This document shows, one piece after another, positions 25,977 through 34,886 of a stretch of DNA of 64,000 bases. This stretch comes from Lysinimonas soli (GTDB lineage Bacteria > Actinomycetota > Actinomycetes > Actinomycetales > Microbacteriaceae). The stretch spans positions 799,255 to 863,254 of the forward strand of contig NZ_JBHSMG010000002.1 in NCBI RefSeq assembly GCF_042655435.1, in the 5' to 3' direction. Every line of letters begins with the position of its first letter. The first letter of the stretch is position 1. The translations under genes were made by a program, and so were the position numbers. A model generated the notes under the pieces. It worked only from the letters and a program-made list of their open reading frames with translations, was not told where the DNA came from and searched no databases.

Positions 25977-27493
25977 GCCGCTCGATCATCCCCGAGCTGA
26001 CGACCCGCGAGGTCTGGTTCCTGACCGGCAGCCAGGGGCTGTACGGCGAGGAGACGCTGCGGCAGGTCGCCGAGCAGTCGCAGGAGGTCGCCCGGGTGCT
26101 GGGCGCGAGCTCCGACATCCCGGTGACGATCGTCTGGAAGCCGGTGCTGACCGACAGCGCCGCGATCCGCCGGGCCGTGCTCGACGCGAACGCCGACGAT
26201 TCGGTGGTCGGCCTGATCGCCTGGATGCACACCTTCAGCCCGGCCAAGATGTGGATCGCGGGCCTCGACGCCCTGCAGAAGCCGCTGCTGCACCTGCACA
26301 CCCAGGCGGACGTCGAGCTGCCGTGGGGCGAGATCGACTTCGACTTCATGAACCTCAACCAGGCCGCGCACGGCGACCGCGAGTTCGGCTACATCGAGTC
26401 GCGTCTCAACGTGCCGCGCACGACCGTGGTCGGCCACGTCTCGGACCCGACCGTCACCGCGCGCGTGGGCAGCTGGACCCGCGCCGCCGCCGGACGCGCG
26501 GCCACCCGCGGCATGAAGCTCGCCCGCTTCGGCGACAACATGCGCTTCGTCGCCGTGACCGAGGGCGACAAGACCGAGGCCGAGCTGCGGTTCGGCGTGC
26601 AGGTCAACACCTGGGGCGTCAACGAGCTCGCAGATGCGGTCGCCGCGGCGCCCGAGACGGCGGTCGACGAGCTGATCGCCGAGTACCTCGAGGCCTACGA
26701 CATCGTTCCCGAACTGCTGCCGGGTGGGGCGCGACACGAGTCGCTGCGCGATGGCGCGCGCATCGAGGCCGGTCTGCGGAGCTTCCTCGAAGCGGGCGAC
26801 TTCCACGCCTTCACGACCAACTTCGAAGACCTCGGGGCGCTCAAGCAGCTCCCCGGTCTCGCCGTGCAGCGGCTCATGGCCGACGGCTACGGCTTCGGGG
26901 CGGAGGGCGACTGGAAGACCGCGGTGCTGGTGCGCGCGGCATCCGTCATGGGCGCCGGGATGCCCGGCGGTGCGAGCCTCATGGAGGACTACACCTACGA
27001 CCTCACCCCGGGCCGAGAGCTGATCCTGGGCGCGCACATGCTCGAGGTCTCCCCGAGCCTGACGACGGCCAAGCCGAGCCTCGAGATCCACCCGCTGGGC
27101 ATCGGCGGCAAGGACGACCCGGTGCGTCTGGTCTTCACGGCGGATGCCGGGCCGGCCCTGGTGGTCGCCCTCAGCGACATGCGCGACCGCTTCCGGCTCG
27201 TGGCGAACGTCGTCGAGAACGTGGCACTGCCGCAGCCGATGCCGAAGCTGCCGGTCGGGCGTGCGGTCTGGAAGCCGGCACCCGACTTCCGTACCTCGGC
27301 GACCGCCTGGCTCACGGCGGGAGCCGCGCACCACACCGTCATGACCACCCAGCTCGGGGTCGAGGTGTTCCGCGACTTCGCGGCGATGTCGCGCGTCGAA
27401 CTGCTCGTCATCGACGATGACACCACCGTCGAGGGCTTCGGCCGGGAGGTGCGCTGGAACGCCGCGTACTACCGGCTCGCCCAGGGGATCTGA
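25973..27493 (+). CDS. araA: L-arabinose isomerase
   Basis: 506 residues, normal length. Converts L-arabinose to L-ribulose. Seen: EVWFLTGSQGLYGEE, WMHTFSPAKMWI, TNFEDLGALKQLPGLA and GASLMEDYTYDL with the metal-binding glutamates, and LGAHMLEV with a metal His. AAAGGA before the ATG; ATGA overlap with the kinase. Last gene of the araDBA unit; the next genes are on the other strand. Confidence 0.96.
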   Translation: MSRSIIPELTTREVWFLTGSQGLYGEETLRQVAEQSQEVARVLGASSDIPVTIVWKPVLTDSAAIRRAVLDANADDSVVGLIAWMHTFSPAKMWIAGLDALQKPLLHLHTQADVELPWGEIDFDFMNLNQAAHGDREFGYIESRLNVPRTTVVGHVSDPTVTARVGSWTRAAAGRAATRGMKLARFGDNMRFVAVTEGDKTEAELRFGVQVNTWGVNELADAVAAAPETAVDELIAEYLEAYDIVPELLPGGARHESLRDGARIEAGLRSFLEAGDFHAFTTNFEDLGALKQLPGLAVQRLMADGYGFGAEGDWKTAVLVRAASVMGAGMPGGASLMEDYTYDLTPGRELILGAHMLEVSPSLTTAKPSLEIHPLGIGGKDDPVRLVFTADAGPALVVALSDMRDRFRLVANVVENVALPQPMPKLPVGRAVWKPAPDFRTSATAWLTAGAAHHTVMTTQLGVEVFRDFAAMSRVELLVIDDDTTVEGFGREVRWNAAYYRLAQGI

Positions 27494-27517
27494 CCGGGGC
27501 GCCGGAGTCGGCGCCCC

Positions 27518-28396
27518 TCAGAACCGGAAGACCGCGCCCTCGTGCCGGATGGTCGCGGCGGCGTGGTGCATCGCCGTCCGCAGCACCGTCCGCCACCCCT
27601 CGGCGTCGTCCGGTTCGCCCTGGATCATCGCGGCGCACACCACGGCGAAGGTCGCGTCACCCGCGCCCATGGTGTCGACGATCTCTCCGTCGATCGCCAC
27701 GATGGCCTGCCGGATGGAGCCGCCGGGCAGGTGCAGCTCGGCGCCGCCGGCTCCGTGGGTGACGAGCAGCCGACGCACCCCCGATTCGAGCAGCCGGCCG
27801 ACCGCCCGCGGCAGGTCCGTTCCGTAGAGCAGGTGCAGATCCTCGTCGCTGACCTTCACCAGTTCCGACTCGCGGGCGACCGACTCGAGCCCGCGCACGA
27901 AGGCGGCGCGATCTGTCAGCAGGCCCGTGCGGGGGTTGGGGTCGATCAGCAGGACGCCCTGCGGTTGTCGGTCGAGCCCGAGCAGCTCCGCGACCTGGCC
28001 CTCGTCGTCGAAGGGGAATCCGCTGATCACGATCGTCCCGGCCCGTTCGAGCAGTCGCCGCACCTCGCGGTCGAACCGGATCGCCCGGTGCCGCGAGGCC
28101 CAGTTGAAGGAGTACCGCGGTTCGCCGTCGGACCGATCGGAACGGGCGATCCCGGTGCCGAACGGAGCGGGACTCCAGCGGTGCTCGACGCGGTAGCGAT
28201 CGAGGTGGGCGCGCAGCAGGGCGCCGGCGGGGTCGTCGCCGACCATCGCCAGCAGGGTCGAATCGACCCCGAGCAGGCTCAGCCCGACGGCGACGTTGAG
28301 GGCGGAGCCGCCGGGTTCGCGGCGTGCGTTCCCGTCGTCGCGCACGAGCTCGTCGACCAGGGCGTCCCCGATCACGACGGTCGACCGCTCGCTCAT
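27518..28396 (-). CDS. PfkB-family sugar kinase, probable fructokinase
   Basis: 292 residues. Ribokinase/PfkB fold with PGGSALNVAVGLSLLG near the N-terminus and the signature DTMGAGDATF with the catalytic Asp near 235. Short for the family but complete. It overlaps the LacI gene by ATGA on the minus strand, and the pair is divergent from the frcBCA-type importer, so phosphorylation of the incoming ketose, probably fructose, is the best guess. It could act on ribose or another hexose. Confidence 0.82.
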   Translation of the reverse strand: MSERSTVVIGDALVDELVRDDGNARREPGGSALNVAVGLSLLGVDSTLLAMVGDDPAGALLRAHLDRYRVEHRWSPAPFGTGIARSDRSDGEPRYSFNWASRHRAIRFDREVRRLLERAGTIVISGFPFDDEGQVAELLGLDRQPQGVLLIDPNPRTGLLTDRAAFVRGLESVARESELVKVSDEDLHLLYGTDLPRAVGRLLESGVRRLLVTHGAGGAELHLPGGSIRQAIVAIDGEIVDTMGAGDATFAVVCAAMIQGEPDDAEGWRTVLRTAMHHAAATIRHEGAVFRF

Positions 28397-29439
28397 GACG
28401 CCCTCGGGGGGATCTCGCCCGAGCCGCGGGTCACGAGCGTCACGGGAACGATCTCGGTGCGTGCGTCGCCGGCCTCGCCGTCGAGTCGGGCGAAGACCCG
28501 CTCGGCCGCGATCCGTCCCATCGCGTACGGGTCCTGCGCGACCACGGTGATCCCGGGTTCGATGATGTCGGCGAGGGGGATGTCGTCGAAACCCACGAGG
28601 GCGACCGCGCGCTGCAGACCGAGATCTCTCAGCGCCTTGAGCGCCCCGATCGTCACGAGGTTCTGACTCGTGAACAGCGCCGTCGGGGCGTCGTCGTCGG
28701 TCATCATCCGCTGCACGGCCTGGTACGCGGCCGCCTCGTCGCTCAGATCCTCCAGCACGCGGGCGTCGGCCGCGATGCCCGCGGTCGACATGGCCTCCCG
28801 GTAGCCGCGCAGGCGCTCCTGCGCGGTCCAGAGGGTGTGCATGTCGCCGAGGTAGGCGATCCGCCGGTGACCGCCGGTGGCGAGATGCCGGGTGGCCAGT
28901 GCCGCCCCGCTGGCGTTCTCGCTCACGACGGTGTCGGCGAGGATGCCCGAGGGCAGGCGGTCGACGAAGGCCAGCACGGTTCCGCGTTCCTGCTCGCGGA
29001 CGAGGTAGCTCTGGTCGCGCCGTACGGTCGTGAGGATGAGCGCGTCGACGCGTCGGCGCAGCATCTCGCCCACGATCTGCGTCTCGCGCTGCGGGTCGTC
29101 GTCGAGGCTCGAGGTGAACACCGCGGTCCCGCGGCGACCGGCGACATCTTCGACGGCGCGGCTCATGGCGCCCGAGAAGGGGTTGGCCACGTTGCCGACC
29201 ACGAGGCCCAGGGTGTGCACCCGGCGCGCGGATCGCTTGAGGTTGCCGGCGTTGATGTCGGGGCGGTAGTCGAGCCGCTCGGCGGCGTCGAGCACCTTGC
29301 GCATGGTCTCGGGCCGCACGTTGGGTTCTTCGTTGATCACGCGCGAGACGGTCTTGAGCCCGACCCCGGCCAGGGCCGCGACATCGCGCATCGTCGCGTG
29401 CGGTCTTACGCGCTGCTGACTTGAAGACACCGGTGTCAT
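28393..29439 (-). CDS. LacI-family regulator, divergent from frcBCA
   Basis: 348 residues from ATG 29439; GTG 29442 is one codon upstream. HTH MRDVAALAGVGLKTVSRVIN, hinge with NAGNLKRS, then a sugar-binding core. The palindrome GACACCGGTGTC overlaps its first codons, and a near copy lies at the frcB promoter, so it probably controls itself, the kinase and the importer. The kinase gene is coupled to its end by ATGA. Confidence 0.9.
   Translation of the reverse strand: MTPVSSSQQRVRPHATMRDVAALAGVGLKTVSRVINEEPNVRPETMRKVLDAAERLDYRPDINAGNLKRSARRVHTLGLVVGNVANPFSGAMSRAVEDVAGRRGTAVFTSSLDDDPQRETQIVGEMLRRRVDALILTTVRRDQSYLVREQERGTVLAFVDRLPSGILADTVVSENASGAALATRHLATGGHRRIAYLGDMHTLWTAQERLRGYREAMSTAGIAADARVLEDLSDEAAAYQAVQRMMTDDDAPTALFTSQNLVTIGALKALRDLGLQRAVALVGFDDIPLADIIEPGITVVAQDPYAMGRIAAERVFARLDGEAGDARTEIVPVTLVTRGSGEIPPRAS
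29426..29437. promoter_or_regulatory. LacI operator within the start of its own gene
   Basis: GACACCGGTGTC, perfect 12-base palindrome with central CG, covering the first codons of the minus-strand lacI. Same core as the site at 29504. Confidence 0.75.
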
Positions 29440-29466
29440 CACTTTCGGTTGAAAATCACGTTCGGC

Positions 29467-29517
29467 TTGACTGTACAGGGTCGGAGGGGTTAGACCTAGT
29501 CATTGACACCGTTGTCA
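29467..29517 (+). promoter_or_regulatory. frcB promoter with LacI operator at the start site
   Basis: TTGACT (29467-29472) and TTAGAC (29490-29495) with a 17-base spacer make a plausible -35/-10 pair. The near palindrome TGACACCGTTGTCA (29504-29517, one mismatched pair) then covers the predicted start point, the usual place for a repressor block. The TTGACA inside the operator is an alternative -35, but no good -10 follows it. Confidence 0.65.
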
Positions 29518-29553
29518 GGCGGTGAGTGTCCATCACAGATATGAGGAGATTCA

Positions 29554-30648
29554 ATGCTGAATCGCACGAAAGTCCGCCCCGCCATCGCGCGGCTCGCCGT
29601 CGGCGCCATCGCGCTCACCGCGGCCGCCACGATGCTGGCCGGCTGCTCCGCCGGCGCCTCGTCCAGCGGCAAGGTCGGCGTCGCGCTGATCGTCAAGACG
29701 ACCTCGAACCCCTACTTCGTCTCGATGGAGGATTCCGCCAAGGCGGCGGCCGCCAAGGACGGCGTCAGCCTCACCCTCGCGGCCGGCACCAAGGACGGCG
29801 ACACCGACACTCAGATCACCGCGATCGAGAACGCCATCTCGCGCGGTGACAAGGGCATCCTGATCACCCCGAACGGCCCCGCGGTCAACAACGAGATCCA
29901 GAAGGCGCGCAAGGCCGGTCTCTACGTGATCGCCCTCGACACCCCGCCCGACCCGGCGAACACCGTCGACATCACCTTCGCGACCGACAATTTCGCCGCG
30001 GGTCTCGCGATCGGCAAGTGGACGGCGGCGCAGCTCGACGGCAAGAAGGCGACCATCGCCCTCGTCGACCTCTTCTCGGACCAGGTCGTCTCGGTCGACT
30101 ACAACCGCGATCAGGGATTCCTGACCGGTCTGGGCGTGCCCACCAACGACATCAAGAAGAACGGCGACGAGAGCCCGACCGGCAGCTACACCGGAGGCAA
30201 GGGCGGCCAGTACGAGATCGTCGGCAACCAGCCGTCGCAGGGGGCCGAGGACGGCGGTCGTACCGCCATGGAGACCCTCCTGTCGAAGAACTCGAACATC
30301 AACGTCGTCTACGCCATCAACGAGCCGGCCGCGTACGGCGCGTACCAGGCCCTGAAGGCCGCGGGCAAGACGGATGGCGTGTTGCTCGTCGCGATCGACG
30401 GCGGCTGCTCGGGCGTCGGCTACGTCCAGCAGGGCATCATCGGCGCGACGAGCCAGCAGTACCCGGGCGACATGGCCACCAAGGGCATGGAAGCCATCGT
30501 GAAGCTCGCTAAGGACGGCACCAAGCCGACGACGAGCGCGGGCCTTGACTTCTTCAACACGGGGTCCAAGCTGATCACGGACAAGCCGGTCGACGGCCTG
30601 CCGAGCATCACGAGCGCCGACGGAGCCAAGCTCTGCTGGGGTAAGTAG
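29554..30648 (+). CDS. frcB: Sugar-binding lipoprotein, fructose-type ABC importer
   Basis: 364 residues; GAGGAG six bases before the ATG. Signal peptide with lipobox LAGC, mature N-terminus rich in Ser/Gly, then a type I periplasmic-binding fold (VGVALIVKTTSNPYFVSMED, IDGGCSGVGYVQQG). Gene order (binding protein, permease, single-domain ATPase) and the sequence of all three match the Frc importer of rhizobia; ribose or mannose remain possible. Under a LacI operator, divergent from lacI-pfkB. Its 3' end is followed by a hairpin. Confidence 0.85.
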   Translation: MLNRTKVRPAIARLAVGAIALTAAATMLAGCSAGASSSGKVGVALIVKTTSNPYFVSMEDSAKAAAAKDGVSLTLAAGTKDGDTDTQITAIENAISRGDKGILITPNGPAVNNEIQKARKAGLYVIALDTPPDPANTVDITFATDNFAAGLAIGKWTAAQLDGKKATIALVDLFSDQVVSVDYNRDQGFLTGLGVPTNDIKKNGDESPTGSYTGGKGGQYEIVGNQPSQGAEDGGRTAMETLLSKNSNINVVYAINEPAAYGAYQALKAAGKTDGVLLVAIDGGCSGVGYVQQGIIGATSQQYPGDMATKGMEAIVKLAKDGTKPTTSAGLDFFNTGSKLITDKPVDGLPSITSADGAKLCWGK

Positions 30649-30659
30649 ACACCAGACAC

Positions 30660-30696
30660 GGGAAGGGCAGGGCCCACGAGCGGCGCTGCCCTTCCC
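30660..30696 (+). terminator. Intercistronic hairpin between frcB and frcC
   Basis: Perfect 11-bp stem gggaagggcag (30660-30670) / ctgcccttccc (30686-30696), 15-base loop, no U tract. It is well placed to stabilise the frcB message or stop part of the transcripts, giving more binding protein than permease. Confidence 0.65.
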
Positions 30697-30732
30697 GATC
30701 CCACCAGGACAACGACGTACCGGAGACCACCC

Positions 30733-31773
30733 ATGAGTCAATCGCCCGCCATGCTGCCGACCGGGCAGATCGATCTGGCGCAGGAGTTCCTGCGCCGCCG
30801 CACGCCGCTGAGCGTGGTCAAGGGTGTCCTGCACCGGTACCCCGCCATCAGCCCCGGCGTGGTGCTCGTCGTCGCGGTGGTCATCTTCGGCCTCATCAAC
30901 CCGCGCGTGCTCGCGGGCACCAACCTGTCGCTGATCACCCAGCAGGTCGCCGTCATCGGCACCCTGGGGGTCGCGCAGACGCTCGTCATCCTCACGGCGG
31001 GCATCGACCTCTCGGTCGGCGCGATCATGATCTTCGCCTCGATGACCATCGGGCAGGCCGCCGCGAGCAAGGGCGTGCCCGTCGTGCTCGCCCTGCTGCT
31101 CGGTCTCGTCGTCGGCGTCGCGGCCGGGGCCCTGAACGGGACCCTCGTCACCCGTCTCAAGCTCCCGCCGTTCATCGTCACGCTGGGCACCCTGAGCATC
31201 TTCACCGCGCTGACCCTGCTCGTCTCGAACGGGGCCACCATCCAGGGCACGGCGATGCCGGACCTGGCAACCTGGACCGGCGACACCTTCCGGGTCTTCG
31301 GCGTCGACATCACCTTCAGCGTCGTCATGATGCTCGTGCTCTACGTCGTCATGGCGTTCGTGCTCGGCCGCACGGCATGGGGGCGACACGTCTACGCCGT
31401 GGGCGACGACAAGGAGGCCGCCCGCTTGAGCGGCATCCGGGTCAACCGCGTGCTGCTGAGCGTCTACGTGGTCGCCGGGGCGATCCTCGCGCTGGGAGCC
31501 TGGATCCAGATCGGCCGGTCGTTCGCCGCGAGCCCCAACGCCGCCGCCGATGTCAACCTCGACTCCATCACCGCCGTCGTGATCGGCGGCACGAGCCTCT
31601 TCGGCGGACGCGGCACGATCTGGGGCACCCTGCTCGGTGCCCTCATCGTCGGCGTGTTCCGCAACGGCCTGGCGCTGGCCGGCCTGGACGTGCTCTACCA
31701 GACCCTCGCGGTCGGCGTGCTCGTCATCGTCGCGGTCGCCATCGACCAGTGGATCAGAAAGGCTCAGAAATGA
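30733..31773 (+). CDS. frcC: Sugar ABC importer permease, fructose type
   Basis: 346 residues with 8-10 hydrophobic segments. VILTAGIDLSVGAIMIFASM is the conserved BPD_transp_2 segment, and VGDDKEAARLSGIRV is the coupling region. GGAGA seven bases before the ATG. ATGA overlap with frcA. It forms the membrane channel, presumably as a homodimer. Confidence 0.88.
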   Translation: MSQSPAMLPTGQIDLAQEFLRRRTPLSVVKGVLHRYPAISPGVVLVVAVVIFGLINPRVLAGTNLSLITQQVAVIGTLGVAQTLVILTAGIDLSVGAIMIFASMTIGQAAASKGVPVVLALLLGLVVGVAAGALNGTLVTRLKLPPFIVTLGTLSIFTALTLLVSNGATIQGTAMPDLATWTGDTFRVFGVDITFSVVMMLVLYVVMAFVLGRTAWGRHVYAVGDDKEAARLSGIRVNRVLLSVYVVAGAILALGAWIQIGRSFAASPNAAADVNLDSITAVVIGGTSLFGGRGTIWGTLLGALIVGVFRNGLALAGLDVLYQTLAVGVLVIVAVAIDQWIRKAQK

Positions 31774-32570
31774 CCATCACCACCCCCACGGAGGCCGAGC
31801 CGACCACGCAGAACGGAACGCCGGTTCTCAAAGCGACCAAGCTCGTCAAGACCTACGGACACGTCGTCGGCCTCGACGGAGTCAGCCTCGAGCTCTACGC
31901 CGGAGAAGTGCTGGCGATCATCGGTGACAACGGCGCGGGCAAGAGCACCCTGGTCAAATGCCTGACCGGGGCCGAGATCCCCGACGAGGGCACGATCGAG
32001 CTCGATGGGCATCCTGTGCACTTCCGTCGTCCGCAGGATGCGCGCGAGCTCGGCATCGAGACCGTCTATCAGTCGCTCGCCGTCTCGCCCGCGCTCGACG
32101 TCGCCGCGAACCTGTTCCTGGGGCGTGAACTGCGCAAGCCCGGCATCCTCGGATCGGTCTTCCGCGTGCTCGATCGCAAGCTCATGCGCGAGCGGGCGGC
32201 CGCCGAGCTGTCGACGCTCGGGATCTCGACCCTGCAGGACGTCACGGTGCCGGTCGAGAACCTCTCGGGCGGCCAGCGCCAGGCGGTCGCGGTGGCGCGT
32301 GCGGCGGCCTTCGGGTCGAAAGTGGTCGTGCTCGACGAGCCGACCGCGGCGCTCGGGGTGCGCGAGTCGAACCAGGTGCTCGAGCTGATCACCACGCTGC
32401 GCAGCCGAGGCGTTCCCGTGATCCTGATCAGCCACAACATGCCGCACGTCTTCCAGGTCGCGGATCGCATCCACATCCAGCGCCTCGGAAAGCGGGCCGC
32501 GACGATCACGCCGAAGTCGCATTCGATGACCGACGCCGTCGCGATCATGACGGGAGCGTCGGTCGGGTGA
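31770..32570 (+). CDS. frcA: Sugar ABC importer ATPase, single domain
   Basis: 266 residues, one ATPase domain, unlike the fused double-domain RbsA/MmsA proteins. Walker A GDNGAGKST, signature LSGGQRQ, Walker B VVVLDEPTAAL, H-loop ISHN. ETVYQSLAVSPALDVAANLFLGRE is typical of the FrcA branch (Q-loop region). Coupled to frcC by ATGA; its own end overlaps the next small gene by GTGA. Confidence 0.88.
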   Translation: MTITTPTEAEPTTQNGTPVLKATKLVKTYGHVVGLDGVSLELYAGEVLAIIGDNGAGKSTLVKCLTGAEIPDEGTIELDGHPVHFRRPQDARELGIETVYQSLAVSPALDVAANLFLGRELRKPGILGSVFRVLDRKLMRERAAAELSTLGISTLQDVTVPVENLSGGQRQAVAVARAAAFGSKVVVLDEPTAALGVRESNQVLELITTLRSRGVPVILISHNMPHVFQVADRIHIQRLGKRAATITPKSHSMTDAVAIMTGASVG

Positions 32571-32869
32571 ACCCCCGCAGGGTGCTCTACGCCGAGATCG
32601 TGGCGGCGCCGGGCCGCGACCGCGAGGTCAGAGCGCTGCTGTCGGAGCTCACCGCGGTGGTGCGCGCCGAACCCGGCAACGTGCTGTTCGAGCCCTCGGA
32701 GCGGGAGGATCGCCCCGGTCACTTCTTCGTCTACGAGGAGTACCGCGACGCCGAGGCGTTCGCCGCGCACATCGCGTCCGAGGCCTCGGTCGAGTTCAAT
32801 CGGCGGCTCGGCCCCCTGGTCGAGGGCGGGGCCTCGCGGCTGACCCGGTTGGCCCCGCTGCCGGGCTGA
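32567..32869 (+). CDS. ABM-domain protein, putative quinol monooxygenase type
   Basis: 100 residues, antibiotic-biosynthesis-monooxygenase fold (YgiN/LsrG type): LYAEIVAAPGRDREVRALL, then FFVYEEYRDAEAFAAH. Small dimeric ferredoxin-like proteins. The start GTG overlaps the frcA stop, so it is translated as part of the importer operon. In LsrG a similar protein handles an imported sugar-like molecule; whether this one acts on the transported sugar is unknown. Confidence 0.8.
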   Translation: MNPRRVLYAEIVAAPGRDREVRALLSELTAVVRAEPGNVLFEPSEREDRPGHFFVYEEYRDAEAFAAHIASEASVEFNRRLGPLVEGGASRLTRLAPLPG

Positions 32870-32876
32870 GCCCCGG

Positions 32877-33356
32877 TCAGGAGTCGGCGATGCCGCTGAG
32901 CAGCGCGCAGGCGCGGGCGATCACGCGCTGATCCTCGGGGCTGAGCGCCCGCAGCTGGCCGTCGAGCCAGGCGTCGCGCTGGGTCCGCGTCGCGCGGGCG
33001 AGTTCGGCACCGTCGGGCGTCGTGCTGAACAGCACCTTCCGGCGGTCGCTCGGATCGGGGGTGCGGATCGCGTAGCCCGCCGAGGTGAGCCGGTTCACGC
33101 TCTGACTCATCGACGCGGGAGCGACCTGGCCGTACTCGCTGAGCTCGGTCAGGGTCTGCGGACCGTTCTTGTACAGCCAGTTGAGCACGTCCAGTGCGGC
33201 GTCTCCGAGGCTGCCCTCCGGGCGTTCGCTGCGGAACCGGCGGTACAGGCGCCCCACCGTCGAGCGCACCTGGGCGCCGAGGCCGGGGTCGGCACCGTGA
33301 TCGTCGGCGGAGGGATCGGCGGCGTGCGGTCGACTCCGACTTGCGTTCGCATCCAT
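32877..33356 (-). CDS. MarR-family regulator
   Basis: 159 residues. Winged helix with TLTELSEYGQVAPASMSQSVNRLTSAGYAIRTPDPSDRRKV, the classical recognition helix and wing; the N-terminal 25 residues are polar and disordered-looking. Divergent from the MFS exporter, with two TTAGTnnACCTAAA sites between them, so it probably represses the exporter and itself and is released by the exported compound. Confidence 0.9.
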   Translation of the reverse strand: MDANASRSRPHAADPSADDHGADPGLGAQVRSTVGRLYRRFRSERPEGSLGDAALDVLNWLYKNGPQTLTELSEYGQVAPASMSQSVNRLTSAGYAIRTPDPSDRRKVLFSTTPDGAELARATRTQRDAWLDGQLRALSPEDQRVIARACALLSGIADS

Positions 33357-33362
33357 GGGTGA

Positions 33363-33399
33363 TTAGTCTACCTAAAAGAAAGTCTTTAGTGAACCTAAA
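33363..33399. promoter_or_regulatory. Tandem MarR operators
   Basis: TTAGTCTACCTAAA (33363-33376) and TTAGTGAACCTAAA (33386-33399) differ at two central bases and start 23 bases apart, about two helical turns. The second, with one more T, is an inverted repeat TTTAG-N5-CTAAA. The first overlaps a likely minus-strand -10 (TAGACT) of the marR gene. Confidence 0.75.
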
Positions 33400-33443
33400 G
33401 ATCGATTCGCCTCGATCGATCCGCCTCTTCCTCGGAGCACGCC

Positions 33444-34859
33444 ATGTCGTCACCCGCCACCGCCAGCAACCCGCTCGCGACGAGAGCACCCTTCTCGTGG
33501 CGGTTCACCGCGCCCCTGTTCATCGGATCGGCGTTGAATCCGATCAACAGCTCCATGATCGCGACCGCGCTCGTGCCGATCGCCACCGGCCTGGGCGTGC
33601 CGATCGGTCAGACCGCATCCCTGGTCACAGCCCTCTACCTGGCCAGCGCGATCGCGCAGCCGACGGCGGGCAAGCTGGCCGCGGTGTTCGGCGCGCGTCG
33701 GGTGTTCCTCGTCGGCATCATCCTGGTGCTCCTCGGCGGGGTGCTCGGCGGGGTGGCCCAGAATCTGTCGATGGTGCTGATCGCCCGGGTGCTGATCGGC
33801 TTGGGCACCTCCTGCGCGTACCCGTCGGCGATGATGCTGATCCAGCGCCGCGCCGCAGTGGCCGGGATGGCGAAGCCGCCGGGGAGCATCCTCGGGGGTC
33901 TTCAGATCGCCGCGCTCGCCACCGCGGCGCTGGGTCTTCCGATCGGCGGCGTCCTCGTCGAGACGGTCGGATGGCGATGGGTGTTCCTCGTCAACGTCCC
34001 CGTGGCCCTCATCGCCCTGGCCGCGGCGGTGATCTGGATTCCGCGCGATCCGGCGGTCCCGACGCCGCGCAGCGCTCGCGGAATCCTCTCAAGCATCGAT
34101 CTGAGCGGCATCGTCGGCTTCGCTCTGGCGATGTCCGCGCTGCTCGGATTCCTGTTCTCGCTGCAGGATCCGAACTGGATCCTGCTCGCGGCGGCCGTGC
34201 TCCTCTTCGTCGCGCTGACCTTCTGGGAACTGCGGGCGGCGTCCCCGTTCCTCGACGTGCGTCTGCTCGTGCGCAACGCGGCGCTCACCCGCACCTACCT
34301 CCGCTTCGCCCTGGTCGCCCTGTGCGTCTACGTCGTCATGTACGGAATCACCCAGTGGATGGAGGCCGCCCGCGGCATGTCCGCCCTCAGCGCCGGGCTG
34401 CTGCTCCTGCCGATGAGCGTGATCTCGGGCATCGTCGTCGTCCCGATCTCGCGCCGCAACCTCGTGCGCGGCCCCGTGATCGTCGCCGCGGTCGCCAGCC
34501 TCCTCGGCTCGGTAGGGGTGCTGCTGCTCACCTCGGATACCGGCATCGTGTGGATCGTGCTGATCACGGTGATCTTCGGCGTCGTGCTCGGCACCGCCTC
34601 CAGCGGCAACCAACTCGCGCTCTACCTGCAGGCACCGTCCGAGCAGCTCGGCGTCGCATCCGGGCTGTTCCGCACCTTCGGCTACCTCGGCTCCATCGCC
34701 TCCTCCGCGATCACGGGCATCGTCTTTCGCACCGCCGCCGACGACAGCGGCGTTCGCACCATCGGCCTGATCATGATCGGCGTCAGCCTCGTCACCATCG
34801 CCTTCACGGTCTTCGACCGCACGCTCCGCACCACCCACCGCGAAACGACCCAGGCCTGA
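33444..34859 (+). CDS. MFS drug:proton antiporter-like exporter
   Basis: 471 residues with about 14 hydrophobic segments, as in DHA2-type exporters. Motif-A-like GKLAAVFGARRVFLVG follows TM2 and the motif-C region GLPIGGVLVETVGWRW lies near TM5. GGAG six bases before the ATG. Controlled, by position, by the divergent MarR protein. Substrate unknown; toxic organic compounds are usual for MarR-linked exporters. Confidence 0.87.
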   Translation: MSSPATASNPLATRAPFSWRFTAPLFIGSALNPINSSMIATALVPIATGLGVPIGQTASLVTALYLASAIAQPTAGKLAAVFGARRVFLVGIILVLLGGVLGGVAQNLSMVLIARVLIGLGTSCAYPSAMMLIQRRAAVAGMAKPPGSILGGLQIAALATAALGLPIGGVLVETVGWRWVFLVNVPVALIALAAAVIWIPRDPAVPTPRSARGILSSIDLSGIVGFALAMSALLGFLFSLQDPNWILLAAAVLLFVALTFWELRAASPFLDVRLLVRNAALTRTYLRFALVALCVYVVMYGITQWMEAARGMSALSAGLLLLPMSVISGIVVVPISRRNLVRGPVIVAAVASLLGSVGVLLLTSDTGIVWIVLITVIFGVVLGTASSGNQLALYLQAPSEQLGVASGLFRTFGYLGSIASSAITGIVFRTAADDSGVRTIGLIMIGVSLVTIAFTVFDRTLRTTHRETTQA

Positions 34860-34886
34860 AGCGGCCAGAAAGAAGCGCACCCGACC

